Assembly (NCBI GenBank): GCA_043803845.1
Contig: JAZDJT010000006.1
Coordinates: 1 to 50,137, forward strand
Length of the DNA: 50,137 nucleotides
Direction of reading: 5' to 3'
From: JAZDJT01 sp043803845
GTDB lineage: Bacteria; Patescibacteriota; Minisyncoccia; Minisyncoccales; GCA-002788555
In this document: positions 1 through 8,169 of the stretch, in pieces
Numbering within the stretch: position 1 is the stretch's first letter
Layout: each line of letters opens with the position of its first letter
Notes under the pieces: generated by a model
Databases searched by the model: none
Told to the model about the DNA's origin: nothing
What the model saw: only the letters and a program-made list of their open reading frames with translations
Made by a program: the position numbers and the translations under genes

Positions 1-291
1 ACCGGTACTTGGGAACAAGCACAAAAATATATGGAGATGGGATTTTATCTGGGTTTCAACGGAATCATTTTTAAATTAAATTTAGATGAGGTGATAAAAA
101 AGACTCCCCTTGATAAAATTTTAATTGAAACGGACTGTCCTTATTTAACGCCTCCCCCTTTTGAGAAAGAGAGAAACGAACCACTGTATCTAAGATACAT
201 AGTAAATAAGATTGCCCACTTAAGGAAAACAACTTCGGCACAAATTATTGATGTCACAACCAAAAATGCGCGAAAACTCTTCAAAATATAA
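1..291 (+). CDS. tatD: TatD family metal-dependent hydrolase (3' end only)
   Basis: This is the C-terminal 96 residues of a TatD-type amidohydrolase-fold DNase/hydrolase. The reading frame is open to the first base of the window, so the start lies outside. The visible part begins with a TGTWEQAQ stretch and carries the ETDCPYLTP motif (residues 44-52 of the fragment), which holds the conserved metal-binding aspartate of the family. The end (TTKNARKLFKI) is the usual last helix. TatD enzymes are linked to DNA repair and 3'-5' exonuclease activity; the exact substrate cannot be read here. The gene overlaps the following P-loop gene by up to about 40 bases, suggesting co-transcription. Confidence 0.9.
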   Translation, partial: TGTWEQAQKYMEMGFYLGFNGIIFKLNLDEVIKKTPLDKILIETDCPYLTPPPFEKERNEPLYLRYIVNKIAHLRKTTSAQIIDVTTKNARKLFKI

Positions 292-814
292 CTGGTATGT
301 CGTCACCGGAGGCCCGTCGTCAGGCAAGACTACCGTCTTGAAAGAGTTAGAGAGAAGAGGATATATAATTTTTCCCGAGGCGGCAAGATTGTTAATCGAT
401 GAAGAGATGGGGGAAGGCAAGACGTTAGAAGAGATTAGAAGTAATGAAGCAGAATTTCAGAAAAGAGTTTTAAAGAAGAAATTGGAGATAGAGAAAAAAG
501 CGCCGCGGGATAAAATTATTTTCTTTGACAGAGCTATACCTGATAGTATTGCTTATTATCAACTTTGCGGGCTAAAGGCGGCAGATGCTCTTAAATTCTG
601 CAAAAAGGGTAGGTACAAAAAGGTATTTCTTTTTGAGCAGCTGTCTTTCATCAGAGATTATGCGAGAAACGAAAATGACAGAACCGTTAAGAAATTAAAC
701 AGGTTACTTGAAGAAAGTTATAAAAGACTGAATTATAAAATAATCAGAGTTCCCGTTGCTTCAGTCGATAAAAGAGTTAAAAGAATACTGGAAGAGATAG
801 AAGCATTTATCTAA
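251..814 (+). CDS. AAA_28-type P-loop ATPase/kinase
   Basis: A 187-residue single-domain P-loop protein. The Walker A motif GGPSSGKT lies near residues 20-27, followed by FPEAARLLID and FFDRAIPDS. That order matches the AAA_28 family (NadR-kinase/Ttd14-like NTPases). The substrate is unknown; such proteins resemble nucleoside or small-molecule kinases. The start is uncertain: TTG 248, ATG 251 and ATG 266 are in frame and none has a clear SD. I chose ATG 251; ATG 266 would leave a shorter tail before the first strand. The gene overlaps the end of tatD and converges with the histone-deacetylase-family gene, the two 3' ends overlapping by 8 bases. Confidence 0.8.
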   Translation: MSQPKMRENSSKYNWYVVTGGPSSGKTTVLKELERRGYIIFPEAARLLIDEEMGEGKTLEEIRSNEAEFQKRVLKKKLEIEKKAPRDKIIFFDRAIPDSIAYYQLCGLKAADALKFCKKGRYKKVFLFEQLSFIRDYARNENDRTVKKLNRLLEESYKRLNYKIIRVPVASVDKRVKRILEEIEAFI

Positions 815-1907
815 AACATCTCCAATATTTTTTGAGGATTTCTTTCAATTTTTTAACTGTCTCCTTAGTTTCTGTAAGTTTAGCGTCTTTTGATGGGGCT
901 AATTTTCCTTGAGGATCCGTTATCGAAACAGGCAAATCCAAAAGGCCCGCTAATAATGATGTCCAGGCCAACGGCAAGATCTCTCTATTGTAACCGGAGG
1001 CCAGAAGGTCTACTTCTCTGCCGCCGCAGAATAATTTGCTAAGCCTTTTTACGTTTTCTCCTATCATTTTAAAACCATCCAAGGTTAATCCCAAATTAGC
1101 CAAACCATCATTGAAGTAAGCATCAGAGCCGCCGTATCTTATTATCAATTCAGGCTTAAATTCTTCTGCCAGAGGGAAAATTATCTCTCTGAAAACATAT
1201 TGATAAGCGTTATCGCCGGCTCCAATCGCGAGAGGCACGTTTACGATAAGTCCTTCTCCTTTTTTGCTTCCAATCTCTTCGAGGAATCCTGTGCCTGGAT
1301 AGATTGTTCGGGGATTCTGATGCAAGTCTATAAGAAGAACTCGGCCATCTTCATAAAAAGCCTCGGCAGTGCCATTGCCGGCGTGGACGTCGGTATCTAA
1401 AATCAAAATTTTTTTAGCTCCCTGGGAGAGAAGTTTCTTGGCAGCGATTACAACATCGTTATAAAAACAAAATCCCTCGCCTCTTCGTGCCTTGGCGTGA
1501 TGAAGTCCTCCTCCAAGGCTTACCGCTTTCTGAAATTTTCTTTCAAACACTAATTCTGCGGCTTTTATAGAGCTACCGACAGAAATTCTTGCCGCTTTTT
1601 CAATGCCTTTTGGCAGATAACCCGTTTGAGGGTCTGTATTATCCGGGGTTATGTATTGAAAAATTTCTTCTGAGATAGTTTCTTTTGAAGCGGCGGTTAT
1701 TACTTTGATATAATCCTTACTGTGAAAAAGCTCTAAATCTTTTTCTTCTGCCGCTGGAGGGTTAATTAATTGAAAGTAATCTTCAAAGTCAGCCAACTCT
1801 CTTTTAAGAAAATCAAAAAATCTCTTAAATCTTTCACCATCAAAAGGATGTCCCTGTCCAAAATTATATTTCTGGATTTCTGGGTTATACAAAAGGGCGG
1901 TTTTCAT
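807..1907 (-). CDS. Histone deacetylase / acetylpolyamine amidohydrolase family protein
   Basis: A 366-residue zinc-dependent deacetylase of the arginase/deacetylase fold, close in style to bacterial AcuC and HDAC-like proteins. Visible landmarks are GHPFDGERF near residue 19, the general-base histidine pair HH136-137 in GGGLHHA, and GFCFYND. The zinc ligands D173 and H175 sit in DTDVHAGNG and D262 sits in GGSDAYFND. The tyrosine motif is LASGYN instead of the usual GGGY. It should hydrolyse an acetyl-lysine or acetylpolyamine-like amide; the substrate cannot be told. It is the only - strand gene in the first 42 kb and is divergent from efp. A TATAAT on the - strand (1926-1921) lies only 13 bases before the ATG, so the mRNA would be almost leaderless. 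Confidence 0.88.
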   Translation of the reverse strand: MKTALLYNPEIQKYNFGQGHPFDGERFKRFFDFLKRELADFEDYFQLINPPAAEEKDLELFHSKDYIKVITAASKETISEEIFQYITPDNTDPQTGYLPKGIEKAARISVGSSIKAAELVFERKFQKAVSLGGGLHHAKARRGEGFCFYNDVVIAAKKLLSQGAKKILILDTDVHAGNGTAEAFYEDGRVLLIDLHQNPRTIYPGTGFLEEIGSKKGEGLIVNVPLAIGAGDNAYQYVFREIIFPLAEEFKPELIIRYGGSDAYFNDGLANLGLTLDGFKMIGENVKRLSKLFCGGREVDLLASGYNREILPLAWTSLLAGLLDLPVSITDPQGKLAPSKDAKLTETKETVKKLKEILKKYWRCFR

Positions 1908-1918
1908 ATGATGCTATT

Positions 1919-1991
1919 TAATTATACAGCATTAATCTGCCTCTAAAAAGCATTAACTCCGCTTTAAAAAATTATTCTTTTGTGATAAAAT
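1919..1991. promoter_or_regulatory. Divergent promoter region between the deacetylase gene and efp
   Basis: The 113-base gap holds a - strand TATAAT (plus-strand ATTATA 1921-1926) for the deacetylase gene. On the + strand a TGTGATAAAAT at 1981-1991 resembles an extended -10 box about 30 bases upstream of the efp ATG. I see no good -35 for either direction. Assignment is by position and motif only. Confidence 0.35.
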
Positions 1992-2020
1992 GAGGCAGTA
2001 AAATAATCCGAATAAAATTT

Positions 2021-2587
2021 ATGCTGAAGTATAATGAACTTAAAAAGGGGACGATTTTTTTATTCGAAGGAGACCCCTATGAAGTTTTGGAGTACGACTT
2101 TTTGAGAAAACAACAGCGGCGTCCCGTCGCCAAAACAAAAATCAGAAACTTGAAAAATGGAAAGGTTATCTCCCGTAATTTTCAGCAAAGCGAAGTGTTT
2201 GAAGAGGCGGAACTGGAAATCAAAAATATAAAATTCATTTACGGCCACCGAGGGAAATTCATGTTCGCCTATGTCGATAATCCCTCCCAGAGATTTGAAT
2301 TGCCAGCCGAAGTCTTGGGAGAAAAAACCGATTATCTAAGGCCCAATTCTCAAGTGGAAGCAATTTTATTCGAGAACAACGTAATCAACATCAGGCTTCC
2401 CATAAAGATGGATTTTAAAGTGATTGAGTGCCCACCGTCTTATAAAGGCAACACCGCCCAGGGCGGAGGGAAAACGGCCGTCATTGAAACGAATGCCAAA
2501 ATTGAAGTGCCGATGTTTATTAAAGAAGGGGATTTTATCAGGGTGAACACCCAGGACCATAAATATATCGAGAGAGTCTCTAAATAA
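2021..2587 (+). CDS. efp: Translation elongation factor P
   Basis: A 188-residue EF-P of normal length with three beta-barrel domains (roughly residues 1-64, 65-127, 128-188). It begins MLKYNELKKGTIFLFEGDPYEVLEYDF and ends IKVNTQDHKYIERV-like, as in the family. EF-P binds stalled ribosomes and helps peptide bond formation at proline runs. The domain I loop reads LRKQQRRP, so the residue aligned with E. coli Lys34 is Gln32; the PGKG loop is absent. None of the known modification genes (epmA, epmB, earP, ymfI) is in the window. The protein may therefore work unmodified. It lies 9 bases before the next gene and probably shares its transcript. Confidence 0.96.
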   Translation: MLKYNELKKGTIFLFEGDPYEVLEYDFLRKQQRRPVAKTKIRNLKNGKVISRNFQQSEVFEEAELEIKNIKFIYGHRGKFMFAYVDNPSQRFELPAEVLGEKTDYLRPNSQVEAILFENNVINIRLPIKMDFKVIECPPSYKGNTAQGGGKTAVIETNAKIEVPMFIKEGDFIRVNTQDHKYIERVSK

Positions 2588-2595
2588 TATTTTCT

Positions 2596-3105
2596 ATGGA
2601 TAACATAGAGGCGGAAAATATCTTAAAGGGTAAAATAGCCGAGGTTTTGGTTGAGGAGTTGTTGAGAAGATGCAGGAATAAGGTTTATCGGTTTGGCAAC
2701 GGAGAGATTTTAAAAAACTTGTCACAATCAGAAAAATTTTTTGACAGAGAGGGCGGAATCGGCAGAAAAATTTCTTCCATTCCTGACTTTTTGGTAACCA
2801 CAAAGGAAAGGAAAATCTATTTCTTAGAAGTGAAATTCAGAAGCGATCCCGAGGCCTTAGAAGAAGAGCTTTTGCTGGAGAAAGAAATCATTGAAAAAAT
2901 CTGGAAAGCAAAGATAGTTTTGGTAACCTCGAAAGAGAAACCCTATTTCCGGGTTCTGATACCGCCTTACTTCGCGAAAGAGAAAAGAGAAGGTTGGCCG
3001 ATTCCAGTTTTGAACTGGCTGCCCTTGGAAGACGATCCGGACCTCAATGTGAAATCAAAAGTTCTCAAGGAGTTCAATGAACTTATAGAAAAGTATTACA
3101 GATAA
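2596..3105 (+). CDS. PD-(D/E)XK nuclease-like protein of unknown function
   Basis: A 169-residue protein with no name I recognise. It carries the spaced elements of a PD-(D/E)XK nuclease core: an N-terminal helix with acidic residues (AEVLVEELL), P63-D64 in SIPDFLV, then a strand ending E78-V79-K80 in YFLEVKFR. That pattern fits a restriction-endonuclease-like fold, such as Holliday junction resolvases or small repair nucleases. The C-terminal part (RVLIPPYFAKEKREGWPIPVLNW) has no motif I can place. It follows efp by 9 bases and precedes the Nudix gene by 13 bases, so an operon is likely. Nuclease activity is inferred from the motif alone. Confidence 0.6.
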   Translation: MDNIEAENILKGKIAEVLVEELLRRCRNKVYRFGNGEILKNLSQSEKFFDREGGIGRKISSIPDFLVTTKERKIYFLEVKFRSDPEALEEELLLEKEIIEKIWKAKIVLVTSKEKPYFRVLIPPYFAKEKREGWPIPVLNWLPLEDDPDLNVKSKVLKEFNELIEKYYR

Positions 3106-3118
3106 AAAAGTATCTCTC

Positions 3119-3643
3119 ATGGAAAAAGGGATTTTGGACCCAAGGCTTCATCGCGTTTCGTCCACAGCTATTATTCATAAAAATGGCAAGTATTTAATAG
3201 TAAAAAGATCTCCAAAAGTAAAAGCTTTTCCCGTCCAGTGGACTGTTCCTGGCGGTGGATTAGAAGTGGAAGATTATATTAATACCCCCAAAACTACTTC
3301 GGATTCCTGGTATTTTGGAGTAATTAATTCTTTAAAAAGAGAAATACGAGAAGAGGTGAATCTTGAAATCAAAGATTTAAGATACCTTGTTGATATAATT
3401 TTTATTCGGCCAGATAAAATACCGGTTATAGTCTTAAGCTATTTTTGCCAATGGAAATCTAGCAAGGTAAAGCTTAGTGATGAACACACAGATTATGCCT
3501 GGGTGGATTGTAAGGAGGCGAAAAAATATAATCTCATTTCCGGAATCCTTGAAGAAATAGAACTTGCCGATAAAATTTTAAAGGGAGAAAAAATTGACGA
3601 AAATAACATGATTGAAAAATTTAAAAAGAGATATGGAGTATAA
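3119..3643 (+). CDS. Nudix hydrolase with an expanded Nudix loop
   Basis: A 174-residue Nudix protein. The Nudix box is recognisable as GGGLE ... SLKREIREEVNLEI, with the metal-binding REIREE helix, but about 15 extra residues (VEDYINTPKTTSDSWYFGVI) lie between the GGGLE and the helix. The N-terminal strand STAIIHKNGKYLIVKRS and WTVPGGG are typical of nucleotide or dinucleotide pyrophosphatases. The substrate cannot be told from the sequence; housecleaning of damaged NTPs or sugar-nucleotide cleavage are possible. Its last 11 bases overlap the leuS start, suggesting translational coupling. Confidence 0.85.
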   Translation: MEKGILDPRLHRVSSTAIIHKNGKYLIVKRSPKVKAFPVQWTVPGGGLEVEDYINTPKTTSDSWYFGVINSLKREIREEVNLEIKDLRYLVDIIFIRPDKIPVIVLSYFCQWKSSKVKLSDEHTDYAWVDCKEAKKYNLISGILEEIELADKILKGEKIDENNMIEKFKKRYGV

Positions 3644-6089
3644 TCATCGAGAAATTGAAAAAAATTGGCAGGAATACTGGCAAAAAGAGGGATTTTATAA
3701 GGGGGAAGATTTTTCCAAAAAGAAGAAAAAATATATTTTAATCGAATTCCCTTATCCCTCCGGCGCGGGACTCCACGTCGGCCATGCCAGGAGTTATTCG
3801 GCTCTTGATGCGATAGCCCGTAAAAAAAGAATGGAGGGTTATAACGTCCTCTTTCCTATTGGATGGGACGCCTTCGGACTACCTACCGAAAATTATGCCT
3901 TAAAGACCGGCGTTCACCCGAGCGTTGCCACCGCCAAAAACATAGAGAACTTTAAAAGGCAGTTGAAAAGCTTGGGACTCTCTTTTGACTGGTCTCGCGA
4001 GATAAACACGACCGACCCCAAATATTACAAATGGACGCAGTGGATTTTCTTGAAGCTTTTTGAGAAGGGTTTAGCCTACCAAGCGGAGATACCTATAAAT
4101 TGGTGCCCGTCTTGTAAGATTGGATTGGCCAACGAGGAGGTTCTCGAGGGAGAGTGCGAGCGCTGCCATACTAAGACGGGTAAAAAAACGATAAAGCAGT
4201 GGATGTTAAAGATAACCGCTTATGCCGATAGGCTGATAGATGACTTGGGAAGCGTTGATTATCCGGAGAAGGTGAAGAGTCAACAGAAAAATTGGATTGG
4301 CAGAAGCTACGGTACCGAAATAGACTTTAAAGTAGAAGGATCTTCAAAAATCATTAAGGTTTTTACAACCAGGGTCGATACCATTTTCGGAGTGACGGCG
4401 GTTGTTTTGGCTCCGGAGCACGCTTTGGCTCAAGAATTAATCACCAAAGAAAATGAAGGGAAGGCGAAAGAATACATTGCCGCCGCCAGGGGAAAGAGTG
4501 ATTTTGAAAGAGAAAAGGCAGGAAAGAAAAAAACCGGTGTTTTCACCGGCTCCTATTGCCTGAATCCCGTTAACTCGAAAAAGGTACCAATATGGATAGG
4601 GGATTACGTTCTCGCTTCTTACGGCGGGGGAGCGGTGATGGTGGTTCCGGCGCACGACAGGAGAGATTATGACTTTGCTAAAATATATAAATTGCCGATA
4701 GTCAAAGTAATAGTCCCACCTGAGGTCATGTCTCATCCTTTTCAAAGATCGGCTGGGATTTGGGGTAAATCAGAATCAGATTTAGAAAGTGAATGCTGGG
4801 AAGGGGAGGGGAAATTAATAAATTCCGATCAGTTCGACGGGTTGTCTTCAGAGGACGCGATAGAAAAAATAAATCAATGGGTAGAGAAAGATAATTCCGG
4901 AGGGAAAGCAACCCATTATAAATTTAGGGACTGGGTTTTTTCGCGTCAGCATTATTGGGGTGAGCCGATACCGATTATCCATTGCCAAAGATGTGGTACG
5001 GTTGCGGTGCCAGAAAAAGATTTGCCGATTGAGCTTCCCTACATAGAAAAATACCAGCCGACGGGAACTGGAGAATCGCCTCTGGCAGTAATAAAAGAGT
5101 GGGTCAATACAAAATGCCCGAAATGTGGAGGACCAGCCAAAAGAGAAACCGACACGATGCCTAACTGGGCGGGTTCCAACTGGTATTATATGCGTTATAC
5201 GGACGCACACAATGATAAATCTTTGGCCGATAGAAAAAAACTGGATTATTGGATGCCGATTGACTGGTATAACGGCGGATTCGAACACACCACCTTACAT
5301 CTTTTGTATTCTCGTTTCATCTATAAATTCCTTTTCGATATTGGAGTCGCTCCGCAGAGTGAACCCTATAAAAAAAGGACTTCTCACGGAATAGTTTTGG
5401 CGGAGGACGGGAGAAAAATGTCCAAATCTTTCGGTAACGTTATCAATCCCGATGAGATTGTCGAAAAATACGGCGCGGATACTTTGAGATTGTACGAAAT
5501 GTTCATGGGACCTTTTGAGCAAGCGATATCCTGGAGCGCCAGCGGAGTCAGAGGCGTCTGGAGATTTATTGAGAGATTAATCAGTCTTTTTGAAGAGACA
5601 CTCGGCAAAAAGAATAGCAGTAAAGAAATTCTTAGTGCCGTTAACAAATTAAATAAAAAGGTAGATGGAGATTTAGAATCGATGAAATTTAATACCTCGG
5701 TGGCCGGCTTTATGGAATTTTTGAATCTTTGCATTGAAAAGAAAAAAGACGTCGGGAGGGATGCCATTGAAAGATTCCTGTTGCTTCTCGCGCCCTTTGC
5801 ACCGCACATCGCAGAAGAGCTTTGGCGCAAGCTAGGTAATCAAAAAAGTATTTTTGGCCAAGATTGGCCACATTATGACAGCAAAATAATCAAAGAAAAA
5901 TTTGTTACGATGATAGTTCAGGTTGACGGAAAAGTTCGAGACAAGATAAGAATCACTCCAGAAATTTCAGAGAAAAAAGCCAAAGAGATTGCGCTTTCCA
6001 GCCCAAGAGTTAAAAAATGGATAAAAGGCAAGGAGGTCAAAAAAGTAATCTCTGTTATACCAAAGTTAATCAATATAGTTGTAAAATGA
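3633..6089 (+). CDS. leuS: Leucyl-tRNA synthetase
   Basis: An 818-residue class Ia synthetase that charges tRNA-Leu. The HIGH element is HVGH (48-51) after FPYPSGAGL, and KMSKS lies at about 595-599 in EDGRKMSKSFGN. A cysteine pair typical of the zinc domain (WCPSC ... CERC) and the CP1 editing domain (TTRVDTIFGVTAVVLAPEH) are present, along with RDWVFSRQHYWGEPIP. The frame is open back to a TTG at 3612, but MEYNHREIEKNWQEYW at 3633 is the standard start and needs only an 11-base overlap with the Nudix gene. The protein is complete and looks functional. Confidence 0.97.
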   Translation: MEYNHREIEKNWQEYWQKEGFYKGEDFSKKKKKYILIEFPYPSGAGLHVGHARSYSALDAIARKKRMEGYNVLFPIGWDAFGLPTENYALKTGVHPSVATAKNIENFKRQLKSLGLSFDWSREINTTDPKYYKWTQWIFLKLFEKGLAYQAEIPINWCPSCKIGLANEEVLEGECERCHTKTGKKTIKQWMLKITAYADRLIDDLGSVDYPEKVKSQQKNWIGRSYGTEIDFKVEGSSKIIKVFTTRVDTIFGVTAVVLAPEHALAQELITKENEGKAKEYIAAARGKSDFEREKAGKKKTGVFTGSYCLNPVNSKKVPIWIGDYVLASYGGGAVMVVPAHDRRDYDFAKIYKLPIVKVIVPPEVMSHPFQRSAGIWGKSESDLESECWEGEGKLINSDQFDGLSSEDAIEKINQWVEKDNSGGKATHYKFRDWVFSRQHYWGEPIPIIHCQRCGTVAVPEKDLPIELPYIEKYQPTGTGESPLAVIKEWVNTKCPKCGGPAKRETDTMPNWAGSNWYYMRYTDAHNDKSLADRKKLDYWMPIDWYNGGFEHTTLHLLYSRFIYKFLFDIGVAPQSEPYKKRTSHGIVLAEDGRKMSKSFGNVINPDEIVEKYGADTLRLYEMFMGPFEQAISWSASGVRGVWRFIERLISLFEETLGKKNSSKEILSAVNKLNKKVDGDLESMKFNTSVAGFMEFLNLCIEKKKDVGRDAIERFLLLLAPFAPHIAEELWRKLGNQKSIFGQDWPHYDSKIIKEKFVTMIVQVDGKVRDKIRITPEISEKKAKEIALSSPRVKKWIKGKEVKKVISVIPKLINIVVK

Positions 6090-6131
6090 TAAACTAAGTG
6101 ATAGTATAAAAAAAATAATTATAGCAACCAT

Positions 6132-7964
6132 ATGTGCGGTATCGTAGGTTATATAGGCAAAAGTAAAGACCCTCGCATCGGTCTTGAAGCGTTAAAGAGG
6201 TTGGAGTACCGTGGTTATGATTCGGCAGGAATGGTAGTGATAAGCCAGGAGAAGAAAGAAATTTTTGCTTTAAAAACGGTTGGCAGAATCTCATCTCTGG
6301 AGAAAAAGTTTTCCGAATTCAAGATAAAAGGAGAACCTTTCATAATGCACACCCGTTGGGCTACTCACGGTGAGCCCTCCGAAGTTAATGCTCACCCCCA
6401 CTGCGACTGCAAAAAGAACATCTGGGTTGTACATAATGGCATCATTGAAAACTACAAGGCGCTAAAGAAAAAACTGGAGAAAAAAGGGCATAAATTTATA
6501 TCGCAGACCGATACGGAAGTTCTTCCCCACCTGATTGAACACTTTTTCAAGGGTAATTTAGAGGAGGCAGTGAGAAAGGCATTAAAATTGGTAAAGGGTA
6601 CTTACGGCATAGCGGTGATATCGAAGGAAGACCCTCAAAAAATAGTAGCCGCCAAGAATTCCAGTCCGTTAGTTATGGCCTTTAATGACGATGGCGGTAT
6701 TTTGGCTTCTGATGCCGCAGCTATAATTTCTCATTCCAGAAAAGTGATTTTTTTAGAAGATAGAGAGATTGCTGTAGCCACCCCTCGGGACTTTTTTGTT
6801 ACTGACCTGGAGAATCATTTAAAAGAAAAGGAGGCGACCGAACTCGATTGGACGGTGGAGAAAGCGCAAAAGAGCGGTTATCCGCATTTTATGCTGAAAG
6901 AGATAATCGAGCAGCCAGACAGTTTAACCGATTCCCAAAGAGGAAGAGTTATGGTCGAGGAGGGCATGGCAAAACTGGGAGGGCTGGAAGACGTTAAGGA
7001 TAAGTTGAGAGAAATTCAAAGGTTAATCATCGTCGCCTGCGGCACTGCTTATTATTCGGGACTTGTAGGCGAGTATATGTTGGAAGAATATGCTGGCATA
7101 CCGACCGAAGTAGAATTAAGCTCGGAATTCCGCTACAGGAAACCTATTCTCGATAAAAAAACGGCGGTTATTGCCATTTCTCAGAGTGGAGAGACTGCCG
7201 ACACATTAGCGGCAGTGAGAGAAGCGAAAGAAAAGGGTATCATGTCTTTGGGCATTGTCAACACGGTGGGTTCAACCATCGCTCGGGAGACAGATGCCGG
7301 CGTCTACAACCACGCAGGTCCGGAGATCGGAGTCGCCTCAACAAAAGCATTCACTTCACAGCTTGAAGTTTTGGCTCTGTGGACATTGCTGCTTGGCAGG
7401 CAGCGTCAGATGTCGCTGGTGATGGGTCAGCGTATCGCCAAAGAAATACTCAAATTACCCACATTGGTTAAAAAAACTCTTTCATTAAAAGATGAGATTG
7501 AAAGACTAGCTAAAAAATACAAGAACTACGAAGATTTTCTATTCATCGGAAGAAAATATAATTACCCAATTGCACTCGAGGGAGCATTAAAATTAAAAGA
7601 AATATCATATATTCATGCAGAGGGCTATGGTGGCGGAGAGATGAAGCACGGACCAATCGCGCTGATAGATAAAAATTTCCCAACGTTTGCTATCGTGCCA
7701 GTGGATAGCGTCTATGAAAAAATGATATCCAACATACAGGAGATCAAGGCGAGGAAAGGGAAAATCATCGCCATGACCACAGAGGGTAACAAAGAAATGA
7801 AGAGCTTGGTTGATGACGTCATTTATATTCCCAAAACCCTCGAGATGCTCACTCCGATTTTATCGGTTATCCCCTTGCAACTCTTCGCTTATTTTACAGG
7901 AGTTTTAAGGTCCTGCGACGTAGATAAGCCTAGAAACTTAGCAAAGTCGGTGACGGTTGAGTAA
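6132..7964 (+). CDS. glmS: Glutamine-fructose-6-phosphate aminotransferase (isomerizing)
   Basis: A 610-residue GlmS of the usual length. Cys2 in MCGIVGYIG is the N-terminal nucleophile of the glutaminase domain (about 1-240). Two SIS sugar-isomerase domains follow, with SQSGETADT and STKAFTSQ in the first and EGALKLKEISYIHAEGYGGGEMKHGPIALID in the second. It ends in the standard KPRNLAKSVTVE tail. It makes glucosamine-6-phosphate from fructose-6-phosphate and glutamine, the first step to UDP-GlcNAc and peptidoglycan. It is preceded by 42 AT-rich bases after leuS. I see no glmS ribozyme consensus in that short leader, so that type of control is unlikely. Confidence 0.97.
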   Translation: MCGIVGYIGKSKDPRIGLEALKRLEYRGYDSAGMVVISQEKKEIFALKTVGRISSLEKKFSEFKIKGEPFIMHTRWATHGEPSEVNAHPHCDCKKNIWVVHNGIIENYKALKKKLEKKGHKFISQTDTEVLPHLIEHFFKGNLEEAVRKALKLVKGTYGIAVISKEDPQKIVAAKNSSPLVMAFNDDGGILASDAAAIISHSRKVIFLEDREIAVATPRDFFVTDLENHLKEKEATELDWTVEKAQKSGYPHFMLKEIIEQPDSLTDSQRGRVMVEEGMAKLGGLEDVKDKLREIQRLIIVACGTAYYSGLVGEYMLEEYAGIPTEVELSSEFRYRKPILDKKTAVIAISQSGETADTLAAVREAKEKGIMSLGIVNTVGSTIARETDAGVYNHAGPEIGVASTKAFTSQLEVLALWTLLLGRQRQMSLVMGQRIAKEILKLPTLVKKTLSLKDEIERLAKKYKNYEDFLFIGRKYNYPIALEGALKLKEISYIHAEGYGGGEMKHGPIALIDKNFPTFAIVPVDSVYEKMISNIQEIKARKGKIIAMTTEGNKEMKSLVDDVIYIPKTLEMLTPILSVIPLQLFAYFTGVLRSCDVDKPRNLAKSVTVE

Positions 7965-7998
7965 AAGTTGCCATTTGAAGATTTTAAAAGAATTCCTC

Positions 7999-8027
7999 TT
8001 GACATTCTTTTCATTTTAGATTAATAT
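7999..8027 (+). promoter_or_regulatory. Promoter P1 upstream of rpoB
   Basis: TTGACA at 7999-8004 and TAATAT at 8022-8027 are separated by exactly 17 bases. This lies in the 205-base gap between glmS and rpoB, about 140 bases before the rpoB start, and would give a leader of about 135 nt. Confidence 0.6.
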
Positions 8028-8056
8028 TGACAAGATACAGATTAATTTAATAACAT
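8027..8056 (+). promoter_or_regulatory. Possible second promoter P2 upstream of rpoB
   Basis: A second TTGACA (8027-8032) shares its first base with the -10 of P1. TAACAT follows after 18 bases (8051-8056). The -10 is weaker than that of P1. A tandem promoter arrangement before rpoBC is plausible. Confidence 0.4.
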
Positions 8057-8103
8057 AATCTTTGTTTTGCAGTCCCATCTTTAAATTTTAGGATTAATCT
8101 CGA

Positions 8104-8135
8104 AGACCCCTTCTCTTGATTTCGGGTTCTTTTTA
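8104..8135 (+). promoter_or_regulatory. Terminator-like hairpin in the rpoB leader
   Basis: AGACCC (8104-8109) can pair with GGGTTCT (8124-8130, one bulged T), followed at once by a T run to 8134. It sits between the promoters and the rpoB ATG, so it could act as an attenuator for rpoBC. The stem is short, so this is tentative. Confidence 0.35.
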
Positions 8136-8169
8136 TCATTTTAGTTCAATCAAAAGAGAGAGAATAACT

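Noticed and set aside
4437..5830. Several 60-150 codon - strand ORFs inside leuS
   Set aside because: They are antisense shadows of a conserved coding frame, with no motifs of their own.
6090..6131. glmS ribozyme upstream of glmS
   Set aside because: The gap is only 42 AT-rich bases, too short for the ribozyme, and holds no matching core.
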